This document shows, piece by piece, positions 24,104 to 34,900 of a DNA stretch of 64,000 nucleotides. The notes beneath the pieces are model-generated. The model saw only the letters and a program-made list of their open reading frames with translations. It had not been told where the DNA came from and did not search any database. Positions within the stretch are counted from its first letter, which is position 1, and every line of letters begins with the position of its first letter. The position numbers were made by a program, and so were the translations under genes. The stretch comes from Isoperla grammatica (lineage: Eukaryota; Arthropoda; Insecta; Plecoptera; Perlodidae), in NCBI GenBank assembly GCA_945910005.1, contig OX246746.1, positions 22,971,092 to 23,035,091 on the forward strand, in the 5' to 3' direction.

Positions 24104-25270
24104 ACACGGCGATTGCGGCTAATGGTTCCAGCCGTCGGCAAACACATAATTATAGCTTGAGCCAGGTGTGATTCTGTATCGTCATTGGCTTCAAACACGG
24201 CGATTGCGGCTAATATGGTTCCAGCCGTCGGCAAGCGCGCAATTAGCTTGAGCCAGGTGTGATTCTGTATTGTTATCGGCTTCAAACACGGCGATTGCGG
24301 CTAATAGGTTCCACCCGTCGGCATGATCATAATTATAGCTTTAGCCAGGTGTGATTCTGTATTGTTATCGGCTTCAAACACGGCGATTGCGGCTAATATG
24401 GTTCCAGCCGTCGGCAAGCACATAATTAAAGCTTGAGCCAGGTGTGATTCTGTATCGTCATTGGCTTCAAACACGGCGATTGCGGCTAATGAGTTCCAGC
24501 CGTCGCCAAACACATAATTATGGCTTGAGCCAGGTGTGATTCTGTATCATCATCGGCTTCAAACACGGCGATTGCGGCTAATGGTTCCAGCCGTCGGCAA
24601 GCGCGCAATTAGCTTGAGCCAGGTGTGATTCTGTATTGTCATCGGCTTCAAACACGGCGATTGCGGCTAATGAGTTCCAGCCGTCGCCAAACACATAATT
24701 ATGGCTTGAGCCAGGTATGATTCTGTATCATCATCGGCTTCAAACACGGCGATTGCGGCTAATGGTTCCAGCCGTCGGCAAGCACATAATTATAGCTTGA
24801 GCCAGGTGTGATTCTGTATCGTCATTGGCTTCAAACACGGCGATTGCGGCTAATGGTTCCAGCCGTCGCCAAACACATAATTATGGCTTGAGCCAGGTGT
24901 GATTCTGTATCGTTATCGGCTTCAAACACGGCGATTGCGGCTAATGGTTCCAGCCGTCGGCAAGCACGCAATTAGCTTGAGCCAGGTGTGATTCTGTATC
25001 GGCTTCAAACACGGCGATTGCGGCTAATGGGTTCCAGCCGTCGGCAAGCACGCAATTAGCTTGAGCCAGGTGTGATTCTGTATCGGCTTCAAACACGGCG
25101 ATTGCGGCTAATGGGTTCCAGCCGTCGGCAAGCACATAATTAGCTTGAGCCAGGTGTGATTCTGTATTGTCATCGGCTTCAAACACGGCGATTGCGGCTA
25201 ATGGTTCCAGCCGTCGGCAAGCACATAATTAGCTTGAGCCGGATGTGATTCTGTATTGTTATCGGCTTTC
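24104..25270. repeat. Minisatellite, 13 tandem units of 83-93 bp
   Basis: The anchor ACACGGCGATTGCGGCTAAT recurs at 24104, 24195, 24286, 24378, 24471, 24563, 24652, 24744, 24835, 24926, 25009, 25093 and 25183. Spacings are 91, 91, 92, 93, 92, 89, 92, 91, 91, 83, 84 and 90 bp. Units differ in a short segment before AGCTTGAGCC (CATAATTATA versus GCGCGCAATT). Units starting 24926 and 25009 lack about 8 bp. The array ends in a degenerate unit near 25270. It sits in intron 1 of the prohormone-like gene. Confidence 0.95.
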
Positions 25271-26639
25271 AGACATATACATACATTATACCCCGTATAA
25301 GGTTTAATGTTCGCTCTTCACTACTTCCAGTATATGAATATTTTGTTTAAAGTAAAACGTGTCTGTAACAGTTTTGAGGCTCAAACAATGAGACAGAAAA
25401 TAACTTAAAAGCTGTTTCGATTCTTTATATTTGATAACTGTTTTGATAATTGATTTAAGATCTCAGTAACTACAACGCTGTGAAACGTATTACTTTTCCG
25501 ACTGGCCTATTATGAAGAGGTTTATTCAGTAGCAAATATGAGAGCTTGTTTCTAAGGTGGGTTGTCTCAACCACTCGTTTTGAAATTTTATTATGAGCAA
25601 CGTAAACCACATGATTTTATTTCAATTGAAATGTTATTAAATAGTAAATAGTTCGATATGTTAAATCAAGTATAAGCTACTTTCCTGCAGCCAAGTTGAC
25701 CTGAAAGAGATGCACACCGACAAAATATATTTCTTAATACTACAATATTATTAGAGAATGTTTAATTGTTTAAGGCAATTTGAATCCATTCGTGGTCGAC
25801 GCTATAATTAACAGAACCTTGTGTACATATCATGCCATTTTTTTAACTTTACGTACAGCGCAATAATGAATGCAATTACACATCGCATATTTCTCTAAGC
25901 GATGACGTATTTTTGGAAATAGTTACCATCCGGTACAATGAAGGAACAATCCGACGGAAGCGATGCCGATTATTTAGTAGATATTCTATTACGGTACGTC
26001 GCAAATACTCAATTCCAAGAGTAAAAACTGAAAAGATTTATAAATAATAACGGAAATGTGTCCGTCGTAATTTGTTTGATTGATGAAACTAAATTTACGG
26101 ACACTAAATTTGGGAATAGATTATAGAATTGGATAGTATAAAGTATAATTAAAATATGTTTCTTTTGAGCTTACAGAAAAAAAAAATAAGGAAGCTTTAT
26201 TATTTAATGCAATAATTTACGGGTTACACTGCACGGCCACAAGAACGAGTACGTATCAAAAATTAGGGTTGTGATATATATTGTTTTAACGAACCAAAAA
26301 TTACAACGGTACTAACCTTAAAATTAAAAACGGCCTCTAACCTAAAAATAATGTAATATTAATATTTTAAAATCGCAAATTCAACCCAACGTAACATTTT
26401 ATTAAAAAATAAAAAATAATAGAAACCCAGAAGTGCTAACATTTATATATACTTCTGACGTTGGTTTGTGGTAGAATCTGTTCTCTCATGCATATAGATC
26501 CACTCGACATTGATGGCGAGCGGTTGATTACAGTCATCAGTCTGTTTACTTACCTCTCATGCCTCGGTGGCTCTTCAGGCTTCACACAACTAAACTAATT
26601 AATCATCGACATGAATGATATAATAAAATATTGACTCAC

Positions 26640-26786
26640 CTTTTCCCCTCGCTTGGTTCAGTTGACTTCGACCTCTTTCACGTAGCACTTGTTAATAAAA
26701 CTTTTGCAAGTTAAATAATAGCAGTATGTTGAATCACGTTCTCCCCTGTGTGTAGTAGTTCAGCGAGCGTAGTCGGAGAAGTAATG
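26640..26786 (-). other. Exon 1: non-coding 5' UTR exon
   Basis: The exon is inferred from a TATA box about 30 nt upstream of position 26786 and a consensus donor AAAAG|GTGAGT with the exon ending at 26640. It contains no ATG on the minus strand. Joined to the 12 untranslated nucleotides of exon 2, it gives a leader of about 159 nt. The exact transcription start is uncertain by a few bases (26785-26787 fits TATA spacing). No other splice donor or promoter of this quality is seen on the minus strand between 19516 and 27050. Confidence 0.65.
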
Positions 26787-26809
26787 TGGTCTGTTCTGCG
26801 AGGCACCCT

Positions 26810-26817
26810 TATTTATA
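26810..26817 (-). promoter_or_regulatory. TATA box (TATAAATA) of the prohormone-like gene
   Basis: TATAAATA on the minus strand lies in a GC-rich context. It is followed about 30 nt later by a plausible start (CCACATTAC) and about 177 nt later by a splice donor. This is a classic TATA-driven promoter layout, as is common for tissue-restricted secreted products. Confidence 0.7.
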
Positions 26818-26972
26818 GGAGCCACCACTGCCCCGCGCTCCGCGCACCCCCCGTTTCTCCTCCCACACATTCTGAATGAAATTGTCATCTAGGGTAGGGG
26901 GTGAGCGGAGGGTTCACTTGTATCCCCGCGCAAACTGCGGCAAACACCGAAAACATAGTAAACTCGCCACTG

Positions 26973-27008
26973 ATTGGTCCAAGGAGATATAAGGAACTCT
27001 CTGATTGG
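26973..27008 (-). promoter_or_regulatory. Two CCAAT boxes upstream of the TATA box
   Basis: On the minus strand GACCAATCAG occurs twice (ATTGG on plus at 26973-26977 and 27004-27008), 31 bp apart. They lie about 190-220 nt upstream of the inferred start. The repeated ten-base context and the spacing of three helical turns suggest an NF-Y-type pair. Binding itself is inference. Confidence 0.45.
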
Positions 27009-27697
27009 TCAGATTCAAAGGATGCTACATCTATTGATTTTCGGTGTGGTTTCGAGGGGGACTAGAACCTGGTTACTACATGGATGAGCAATGACCGAAA
27101 TATAACATACAACATTTCCGGGTCATCCTTGCAGGATTTCAAATAACGTGAAAATGGTACTAATAAATTATCCATTTAGCCGAGACCTGATTCATGGAAG
27201 CTTTGGTCCTCCACTCCTACGCAAGCGAGCGAGCTGGTTTCTCAGAACCCATCGCGGTTCGGGCAAGCACGTTATCTCTGCTGGTGAGACGCCTGGGCTG
27301 GATTCAACAGGCTGAACTGAATCTAGTCTATACACAACGTGGGCACCCTTGTCTGACAGCTCGTCACATTAACAATAGCAAGACAGCATCGCATTTGCCA
27401 TTCTTGGGTTCAATTCAACCCGTGTAAAATATATTATGATTCAAGAAAAATCAATTAAATCAACTAACAATAATTAATTACGTAGTTTTTTATTTCTAAT
27501 AATTTGTAATTAATAATGTATTATTTTATGTTGAGACGTAAGTTTTCGTAGACAAACTGAGATGTTACAGAGGGTTCTGGGGTATTAGTCCACGTTTTGT
27601 GAAGAGGTTGTTCTTTTACATACCTTCTTTCACAACGTTTCGCCGACAAATGTTGCGGCATCATCAGGTGACAGGTCCGGGTCACGTGTGTTGTCGT

Positions 27698-27738
27698 CGC
27701 GAACGCCTGGGCTCGACTGTCGAGCCCAGGCGTTCGCG
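27698..27738. repeat. Short perfect hairpin, 19-bp arms
   Basis: CGCGAACGCCTGGGCTCGA (27698-27716) and its exact reverse complement (27720-27738) are separated by 3 bp. It lies directly before the (TA)n tract at 27759-27809. ACGTTTCGCCGAC and GCATCATCAGGTG sequence precedes it. This is the same layout as the palindrome at 10222 beside (AT)n. Confidence 0.8.
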
Positions 27739-27754
27739 TAACATATATAGGCGT

Positions 27755-27758
<4 letters not shown>

Positions 27759-27809
<51 letters not shown>
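27759..27809. repeat. (TA)n microsatellite
   Basis: About 50 bp of TA dinucleotides, introduced by a duplicated GCGTAACATATATA. Confidence 0.9.
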
Positions 27810-27816
<7 letters not shown>

Positions 27817-27920
27817 ACAATCTATACATTATACAGCAAACTCCACGGACTGCCATATATGCCATATTATATAATTATTGTTTATTGGTTTAAAGCGATA
27901 TTATGTCTCTGTTGTACGGG

Positions 27921-27928
27921 AATAATAA

Positions 27929-28018
<90 letters not shown>

Positions 28019-28027
28019 AATAAAAAC

Positions 28028-28101
<74 letters not shown>

Positions 28102-28120
28102 TAATAATAATAACAATAAT
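27921..28120. repeat. (AAT)n microsatellite
   Basis: About 200 bp of AAT units with three interruptions (AAAAAT, AAAACAAT, AAAAAT). All three frames on each strand are open through it only because the unit has no in-frame stop in some registers. Confidence 0.95.
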
Positions 28121-29813
28121 TACAAACTAACTTATATAAATCAGAAGTATAAGTCGTAAGTAAATAAGACACACTGTCTTACAACTGTTCGTTGCAGAAA
28201 GTTCAGAACTACAGCCCTGTGTTGTTCGTTGCCGTGGATCAAGATCATTATTTACTTCACTTATTTTGTTGACAAGATTGTGCTATCCAGAGTGCAGTAC
28301 CGTGAATGGCAGAACAATCGATAATAATGCAGCTACTGCAAACAATTGAAACCTATACATCGCACTGTAATGAGCTGTGACACAAGTAGTGAACTCAAAT
28401 AAAGCTCCAGTGAAGTATAGATCCTTGTCCCTCCGTATCACATACTAGAGAAAATCAAACATGTTTTTATTTTGTTTTGTTTACACTACAATACACAAAA
28501 GCAAGATGGAAACTAAAAACATGATACAGGTGTTCCCTTTTTTACTTAACCGTCTCAAGTAGCGGAAATAATTTATGTTTAATAATGAAGATAATTATGA
28601 TATTTTAGATTTACGTCTTATATTCTGGATATTAATTTGTAATGATTGTATTAAGTCCTCCGTCTATTATTAGAAATCTCTTTTCCTTTTTGACGTTTAT
28701 CCCTTTCACCTCCAGCAGTTTCTCATAACATTACATTTCTTTATATTATCTGTACTTTCAATCATCTCTTGCTATTGTTTTTCAAATTGTTATTTCATTC
28801 ACATTTTATATCCAGAAATAAAAGCATGTTGTTATATTGTTTCAAGCGTGTTCGCAGAGCTCATCTTCACAAACCTTGTTTATATTTGAAAACCGAGCGT
28901 CTCCGATATAAGGTGAAGCTTATTGCACTCTGGGAACTGCTGGCTTATTTGTTGGAAACATAAAAAGAATTATCTTCGAAAGAAGTTGATTGTTTTCCTC
29001 TTTCAATAATACAAACTATAAAATCGAATATGGTATAAAGCAACAAATTCCCTGATCGCTTGATTTAATTTCTGTCTTTATTTGTAGACTGCCATCTAAA
29101 CCATCGCGATATGTTATAAAACATCGTCCCTACTGTGATGAAAAGCAAGCGGAGAAATTATGGTTCATCAAGAGTATAGACCTTTTAAAGTGAACATTTT
29201 GAACATACTAAATTATTAGAGATAGCAAGAGAGAAGGTATATATTACTTTGGTAGTAGATCTTTACAAAGGAGACAGATATGTACTACTTAAAACAAAAG
29301 TTATACATTTAAATAAACAAAGAAGTGTTTAAGTTCATTTTAAGCCTCTCCTTATATTATTAGTGCAACTATTAATATATAATATTATTTGATGAATGTC
29401 CCAATAGTGCAAATTATTTAATATATGACTATTGCTGAATGACGACGAAGAACGGAAGAGGGGAAGCCTGATACCGGCAGGTAGCGTACTCCTGTTGACA
29501 ACTTCCAAGGGGACCATCGGCTTTACGTCCCATCCATGTAGCTGCTCCACTAACCTGGACTGCGGAGAAGAACGAAGCTTCGGAAGCTTCTCTAACCAAC
29601 GATAACTAGAGTGTTTCGGGGGAGAGCGGTCACCATTTTCGAGTCCTACATAACCCGATGTTGCTTAACTCTATGTGCGTATATGAGAACCGACTCAGCA
29701 ACCGCGGGTAAACCATTGTATTTACAATATTCGTTTAGTGTCAACTACTGGATGAATAACTTACGATATTTTAACACACAATACTTGAAATATGTGTTGT
29801 AGGTATGCTTACT

Positions 29814-30253
29814 ATACATACATACATACATACATACATACATACATACATACATACATACATACACACACACATACATACATACATACATACATACATA
29901 CATACATACATACATACATACATACATACATACATACATACATACATACATACATACATACATACATACATACAAACATACATACATACATACATACATA
30001 CATACATACATACATACATACATACATACATACATACGTACATACATACATACGTACGTACATACATACATACATACATACATACATACATACATACATA
30101 CATACATACATACATACATACATACATACATACGTACATACATACATACATACATACATACATACATACATACATACATACGTACATACATACGTACATA
30201 CATACATACATACGTACATACATACATACATACGTACATACATACATACATAC
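29814..30253. repeat. (CATA)n tetranucleotide array, 440 bp
   Basis: The array has about 110 CATA units. Scattered CGTA variants cluster in the right half (30036-30235), and one (CA)n block lies at 29864-29873. Open frames through it on both strands are artefacts of the 4-bp period. Confidence 0.98.
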
Positions 30254-30954
30254 TTTTTTACGTACACTATTTTGGAAACTAATTGAATAATGGGTGATTA
30301 ATTATTACTAAAATTATAAGCCAATTTTTTTTTTTTAAATTCAGATTTAATTTCATAAAAAAAACTGTTTTCCTAACCACTAAAATTCAATATTGAGTAG
30401 CTTTCTCAAGATATATTCAAAAGTCGCTAATTCGCATTATTTGAACATTGGGACTCCCACTTCGATTTCTCAGGCAACAAAATGGAATAAACTACCCGGC
30501 ACCTCCACCATGAGTAATATGGTTTTACTCTCAACTATATTGTAAGTTGTAACTGCAGTAACACAAAAATAGTAAATTGTAGTACAGTAGTTACATTAGT
30601 AATTGTGCCTTCCCCATATTAGGACAGTAGTATTGTTACAATCATCTCATGAAGAGACCATGACACTTTCCACATTGATGCAGGTCTTGAATTTAACATA
30701 CATCTTCTTAAACGTAAAACAACACACAAATGTGTCTAATATATTACAAAGAAATGTATAAGTACGTTTCTAAAAAACTCAAATCTGTTCCATTTATTAA
30801 GATGGGATATAAATAACACTTTTACTTCGACTTATCTTCTTTATTAATCTAGTGCTTATACTGATTGGCTCTGTACTTTTCTTAGAGCTTACATAAAGTA
30901 ACTTACTCTGGGATCAGCATATAAGTAGCTCAGGCATATAAAAAGCTGCACTTT
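30254..30954. other. Intergenic, no gene seen
   Basis: AT-rich sequence between the CATA array and the LINE end. Nothing supportable was found. Confidence 0.4.
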
Positions 30955-31680
30955 GTGATGAGAAGTCTAAGAGGATGCAGCAAGAAAGTGAAAGAAAAGG
31001 GAAAGTTATCACTAGTAAGGCCTAGCTTAGAGTATTGTGCAAGTGTATGGGGCTGCTACCAGATAGGGCACACCAAGAAAGTAGAGATGGTCAGAGGAGA
31101 GCAGCAAGATATACTATGATGGATTTCAGACAGAAAGCGAGTCCTACAAGTATGTTAGGTAAGCTTGGCTGGGAAACGGTTGAAGGGAGGAGGTAAATTT
31201 GCCATGTACAAGCCATATGGTAAATTTGCCATGTATTTGCCATATGGGTGAACTAGCATGGGTAGACCTATCTGGCAGGCTTGTAAAGGCCGATTATATA
31301 GGGAGAGGTGACCATGCATATAAACTGAGGGTTGTAGGCAGCAGGTCTAACACCGGAAAATACTCCTTTCTGGCTAGGGCCAAAAGAGAGTGGAATGCCC
31401 TCCCAAAAGGAGTTATGGTGACTGTCCCTAAGTCACTAGAAGGTATAAAGGGTGCTCTGAAAAAGTGTATATGATTATGTTAATGTCAATTGTCATTAAA
31501 TGGTTTATGTATTATTTTATTATACCTATTAAGTTAAGTAAGTGTATATGTAACTAATATTAATCTAATCTAATCTTAAGTATATATTATTCTAAATAGA
31601 CCACAGCAGCCACCGATAGTGTTCAAATGTATGTGCTATGACTTACAATCAAAGATGCTAATAAAGATATCATATCATGT
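30955..31680 (+). mobile_element. Decayed 3' end of a non-LTR retrotransposon (LINE)
   Basis: Translation in two shifted frames gives pieces typical of the C-terminus of CR1/Jockey-like reverse transcriptase proteins: VRPSLEYCASVWGCY, then QRRAARYTMMDF with TSMLGKLGWETVE, then YSFLARAKREWNALP. Breaks include a frameshift near 31090, a stop near 31195 and a small duplicated insert (AAATTTGCCATGTA twice, 31194-31232). The frame ends at 31474. A 3' UTR of about 200 bp follows and ends in AATAAAGATATCATATCAT. The reverse transcriptase core is missing, so the copy is 5' truncated and dead. Confidence 0.75.
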
Positions 31681-32640
31681 AAAAGGTATTGCCTGGGCAT
31701 AAACAATACGAATAATGCTTTCTTCGAGTGATTTCAAATTCTACAGCAAACCGCTTCCACGTATGGAATGTTGTTAATATATTAGTTAGGATACACTAGT
31801 AAGATGCAGCGTTTCAAATTAACAGCTATGCTAGAAAACGTGATGCAGCGTTTATCTGATTCTTCTATTTTATCAAATGAAGTGACTGCTAAATTTGGCA
31901 ACACTGGAACTCTTCCGATATTAATATGAGAAATCTCGTTTCTTTATCAACTACCAGCTGTGTACATTTTTGAAAAATAAATCATCCAATTATCATTTCT
32001 AAAACAGTGTATACAAGTTTGTAGTGATTACAATCTAATCTTGTATGTTATTGTGAATATGTCACGACTCATGAGGCTTCCTGCATCTTCACATACTACT
32101 CAAGCATCGTATTGATCAGCAACGTTGCCACATAAACTCCGTTATCATCTCAAAACCAACACAATCACATACAAGAATGAGTTGTTTCCAAATCTCATAA
32201 AACTCTTGTCCAAACATAATGAGAATGACGTATGTTTTCGTGTTCCCAAGTGGACGTGATATTTTTGCACCAAGTGCATCCTTTGTTCGTTTGGAGGGGG
32301 GGTTTCGAACGGCTTCCTTCCACTGCAGTTTGTGGGTTGAAGGGGAAGGGGAAGGGGAAGGGGAATGGGGTGGGGTGGGAATAGTGTGGTGCTCACAACG
32401 CCCACGTTCAACCCACGCGGTATAGCCTCCATTCACTGAGTTCTCATTCACAAGTAGCCCGGCTACATCCAAGCTGAAGACATGTTGCCTGGATACGGTA
32501 CCCATACTGATTGCTATTTGCTCATACGCTTCACGAGATTCAATGAGCAAGTCGCATGCTACTAACTACAGGAGGTAATTTTATGTAGGGTTACATATAG
32601 TCAACTCTTCCTGATCTCGACCTTGAAATTGCCTTTCTTT
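31681..32640. other. Intergenic, no gene seen
   Basis: No gene is supported. A short GGGGAA tandem (32340-32370) creates proline- or glycine-rich open frames on both strands that are not credible. Confidence 0.4.
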
Positions 32641-32726
32641 TATTTATTTATTATTATTTGTACTATTATTCTTTTTTTGTCATTATTATTAATCTTTTTA
32701 TTATTTTTATTATTATGATTATGATG

Positions 32727-32772
<46 letters not shown>

Positions 32773-32820
32773 TTATTATTATTTTTATTATTATTATTAT
32801 TATTGTTATTATTATTATGT
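32641..32820. repeat. (TTA)n microsatellite, imperfect
   Basis: About 180 bp of ATT units with TTTTTATT interruptions. On the minus strand it directly follows the 3' end of the LINE fragment, so it may be that element's expanded AAT-type tail. Confidence 0.9.
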
Positions 32821-32829
32821 TATTTTCTT

Positions 32830-33311
32830 TCTTCTCTTCTCTCATTTGCACCATCGGGCTCCTCTTGAGCCAAGACGATGCGAGAGTGCACCCTAGGGTG
32901 GCGGCCGAAAGATGGTGGTGACAATGTAGCTCATAGGCTGAGGACCTTGCGCACGATATTAGTTGTGCCGAGGATTGCAGCCTTCTGCATGACACGCACG
33001 TGCTTGTCCTTCAGGTGGAGCTTCTCTTTCGCAGCTGACCACTCTTCGGTGACCAGACCGTTGACGGAGACGACGACAGGCACTATCTCAACGGACCTCA
33101 GCTTGTATATGTCCTTGAGTTCGACGGCGAGTGGTTGGTATTTACGCCTCTTCTCAGCTACTGTGTTGATCACATGGTTGTCTAGTGGGACGGCGATGTC
33201 GATAATGGTTGCTGTTTTAGCCTTCTTGTCAAACAAAACCAAGTCTGGCCGATTTGCCTCGACCGCTCTGTCCGTGACAATGGGTGAGTCCCACAGCAGC
33301 TTGGCACATTG
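32830..33311 (-). mobile_element. 5'-truncated non-LTR retrotransposon fragment (C-terminal part of the pol protein)
   Basis: The minus-strand frame from 33311 to 32931 encodes AKLLWDSPIVTDR, ANRPDLVLFDKK, TIIDIAVPLDNHV, EKRRKYQPLAVELK and ILGTTNIVRKVLS. This matches the conserved region after the reverse transcriptase domain in many arthropod LINE proteins (PDIV..D, IIDVAVP, AEK..KY..L, V.PVV.G, LGTA.ILRKVL). It stays open with no frameshift to its natural stop at 32931. A short 3' UTR follows, then (AAT)n. The 5' break point falls exactly at another (TTA)n array. The copy is truncated and cannot move by itself. Confidence 0.8.
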
Positions 33312-33407
<96 letters not shown>

Positions 33408-33442
33408 ATTATTATTATATTATTATTATTACTTTTATTATT
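33312..33442. repeat. (TTA)n microsatellite
   Basis: About 130 bp of TTA units bordering the truncated LINE fragment on its 5' side. Confidence 0.95.
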
Positions 33443-34804
33443 CGGTCCCTTAAATGTGACTATTTCATTAATAATTAGAAAATGTTCTTGGCTATTCAAT
33501 TACTTGGACTTTACCATGAATGGAATCAATACATGCTAATAAACGCAGAAACAGTTCAATCCATGATAAAATGATGAATTAACTATACGGATATAGGCTA
33601 CAACTGCAACCAAGGTCAAAACGGTTGAGAAAAATGTTGTTTTGTTGCCTTATTCTTGACATGTGTGATGTAGGGAATTTAATGTCCTTTGAAGTACTAC
33701 ACCAATATTATGATTGCGATGCAGAATAAAAACGAGAAAGATCTTTTTGTTAATACTGTCTGCGTTGATGTAACGCTAGTCATGTCTAGACTCTAGACGA
33801 AACTGGCAGACTCGCTCGAAACGATAACAAGTTGATTGAAATAGCACGTGTTTAAATGGGGTATGATTATGGTCAATAGTCAGCTATGGCGTCACGAAGT
33901 GTAGGCGTTGACGTCAATCCTGTCCCTATTATCCAGCAACCTCGACACGGTTAACGACACAAGATACCATAAGCCAAGTCATCGCTAGTCTACTGCGATA
34001 TTATGCACACTGGTTGAACAATAGGGAAGTGGTTTGACCTTCACAAGCCTATTATCTCGTATTATTATCGAGCGCGGTATCATACTTCTTCCTAGATTCT
34101 CTTAGAAACTATCTATAGTTCAGTTATCCATTCTCGATTATATAATTCCACTCGTTCGTTTCGGAAAACATCTTCAATAAATAAAAACATGAATTTAATA
34201 AACGAAAATGCAAATATAAAAAATAAAATAAAAAATATAAATATAAATTTAAGACGATCAGACAAAAATAAAACAATAAAATAATAACATGAAACGAAGA
34301 ATAAATAAAAATTCAAACATAAATAAAATAATAGGAATTTTCAAGTTTTGAGTTTTGAACTCAATACCGCTTATAGCGATGTTACTTGTAATATCTAGAT
34401 CAAACCAGAGCGGCGCGATTAATGAAGTGTATCTCCGTATAAGGTAAATAGAAGCGTGATCGTTATTCTCTTCAAACACACTAGACCTGTTTGTGCACTA
34501 TGATATAACTGACGCACAGCTCACTAAAGACCGCCGTTCTTTATAGAAACCAGTGATGCACACAAACATGGGCGTCGTTTGCTTCCTGGGGCAAAACTAA
34601 TAAACGCTGTTCAGTCGGATATTAAATCTGCATAAAATGGAACGAGAATATAGTGTTACACTCCGCCATCTTTGCTGGCTATTTTAAGCAGAGTTAAAGT
34701 AAATAACTAGTGTCTACGACAGGATTATCTTGAGTTCGTTCAACGCATTACGCTCACGAAGTGTCTACTTTCATTATTCTTTAATAAAACAAGTACTACA
34801 ACTA
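33443..34804. other. Intergenic, no gene seen
   Basis: AT-rich sequence. A full CRE palindrome occurs near 33905-33915 (TTGACGTCAA). No gene or element could be supported. Confidence 0.4.
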
Positions 34805-34900
34805 CTAAATTAAAAAATAAATAAATACAAAATTTATTCACATTAGAGTCTACCCACTCAGTAACTAAACTGATTTGCAGTGGGGGACCTTAATTTAAAG
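34805..34900 (-). repeat. Interspersed retroelement 3' end (copy 2 of 4)
   Basis: On the minus strand GGTCCCCCACTGCAAATCAG is followed by TTTAGTTACTGAGTGGGTAG, ACTCTAATGTGAATAAA and a TATTTATTTATTTT tail. It closely matches 50365-50285, and matches 63535-63474 and 12546-12600 less well. Confidence 0.7.

Larger units (their letters stand above)
19516..26639 (-). other. Intron 1 (7.1 kb) of the prohormone-like gene
   Basis: The intron is bounded by GTGAGT at 26639 and TTTCAG at 19516. It contains poly-G at 20732-20748, a CRE half-site cluster at 21514-21964, purine-rich and (AG)n tracts at 23819-23995, and the 91-bp minisatellite at 24104-25270. The rest is AT-rich single-copy-looking sequence with no coding exon that I can support. 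Confidence 0.65.
27050..29813. other. Intergenic, no gene seen apart from listed repeats
   Basis: This region lies upstream of the prohormone-like promoter. Aside from the hairpin, (TA)n and (AAT)n tracts, I see only AT-rich sequence and short open frames without recognisable motifs. Confidence 0.4.

Noticed and set aside
24104..25270. CRISPR-like array
   Set aside because: The units are directly tandem with no unique spacers, the unit is about 91 bp, and the context is eukaryotic. It is a minisatellite.
27194..27427. Possible small plus-strand gene upstream of the prohormone-like promoter
   Set aside because: The 77-codon frame has no recognisable motif, signal peptide or splice-site support.
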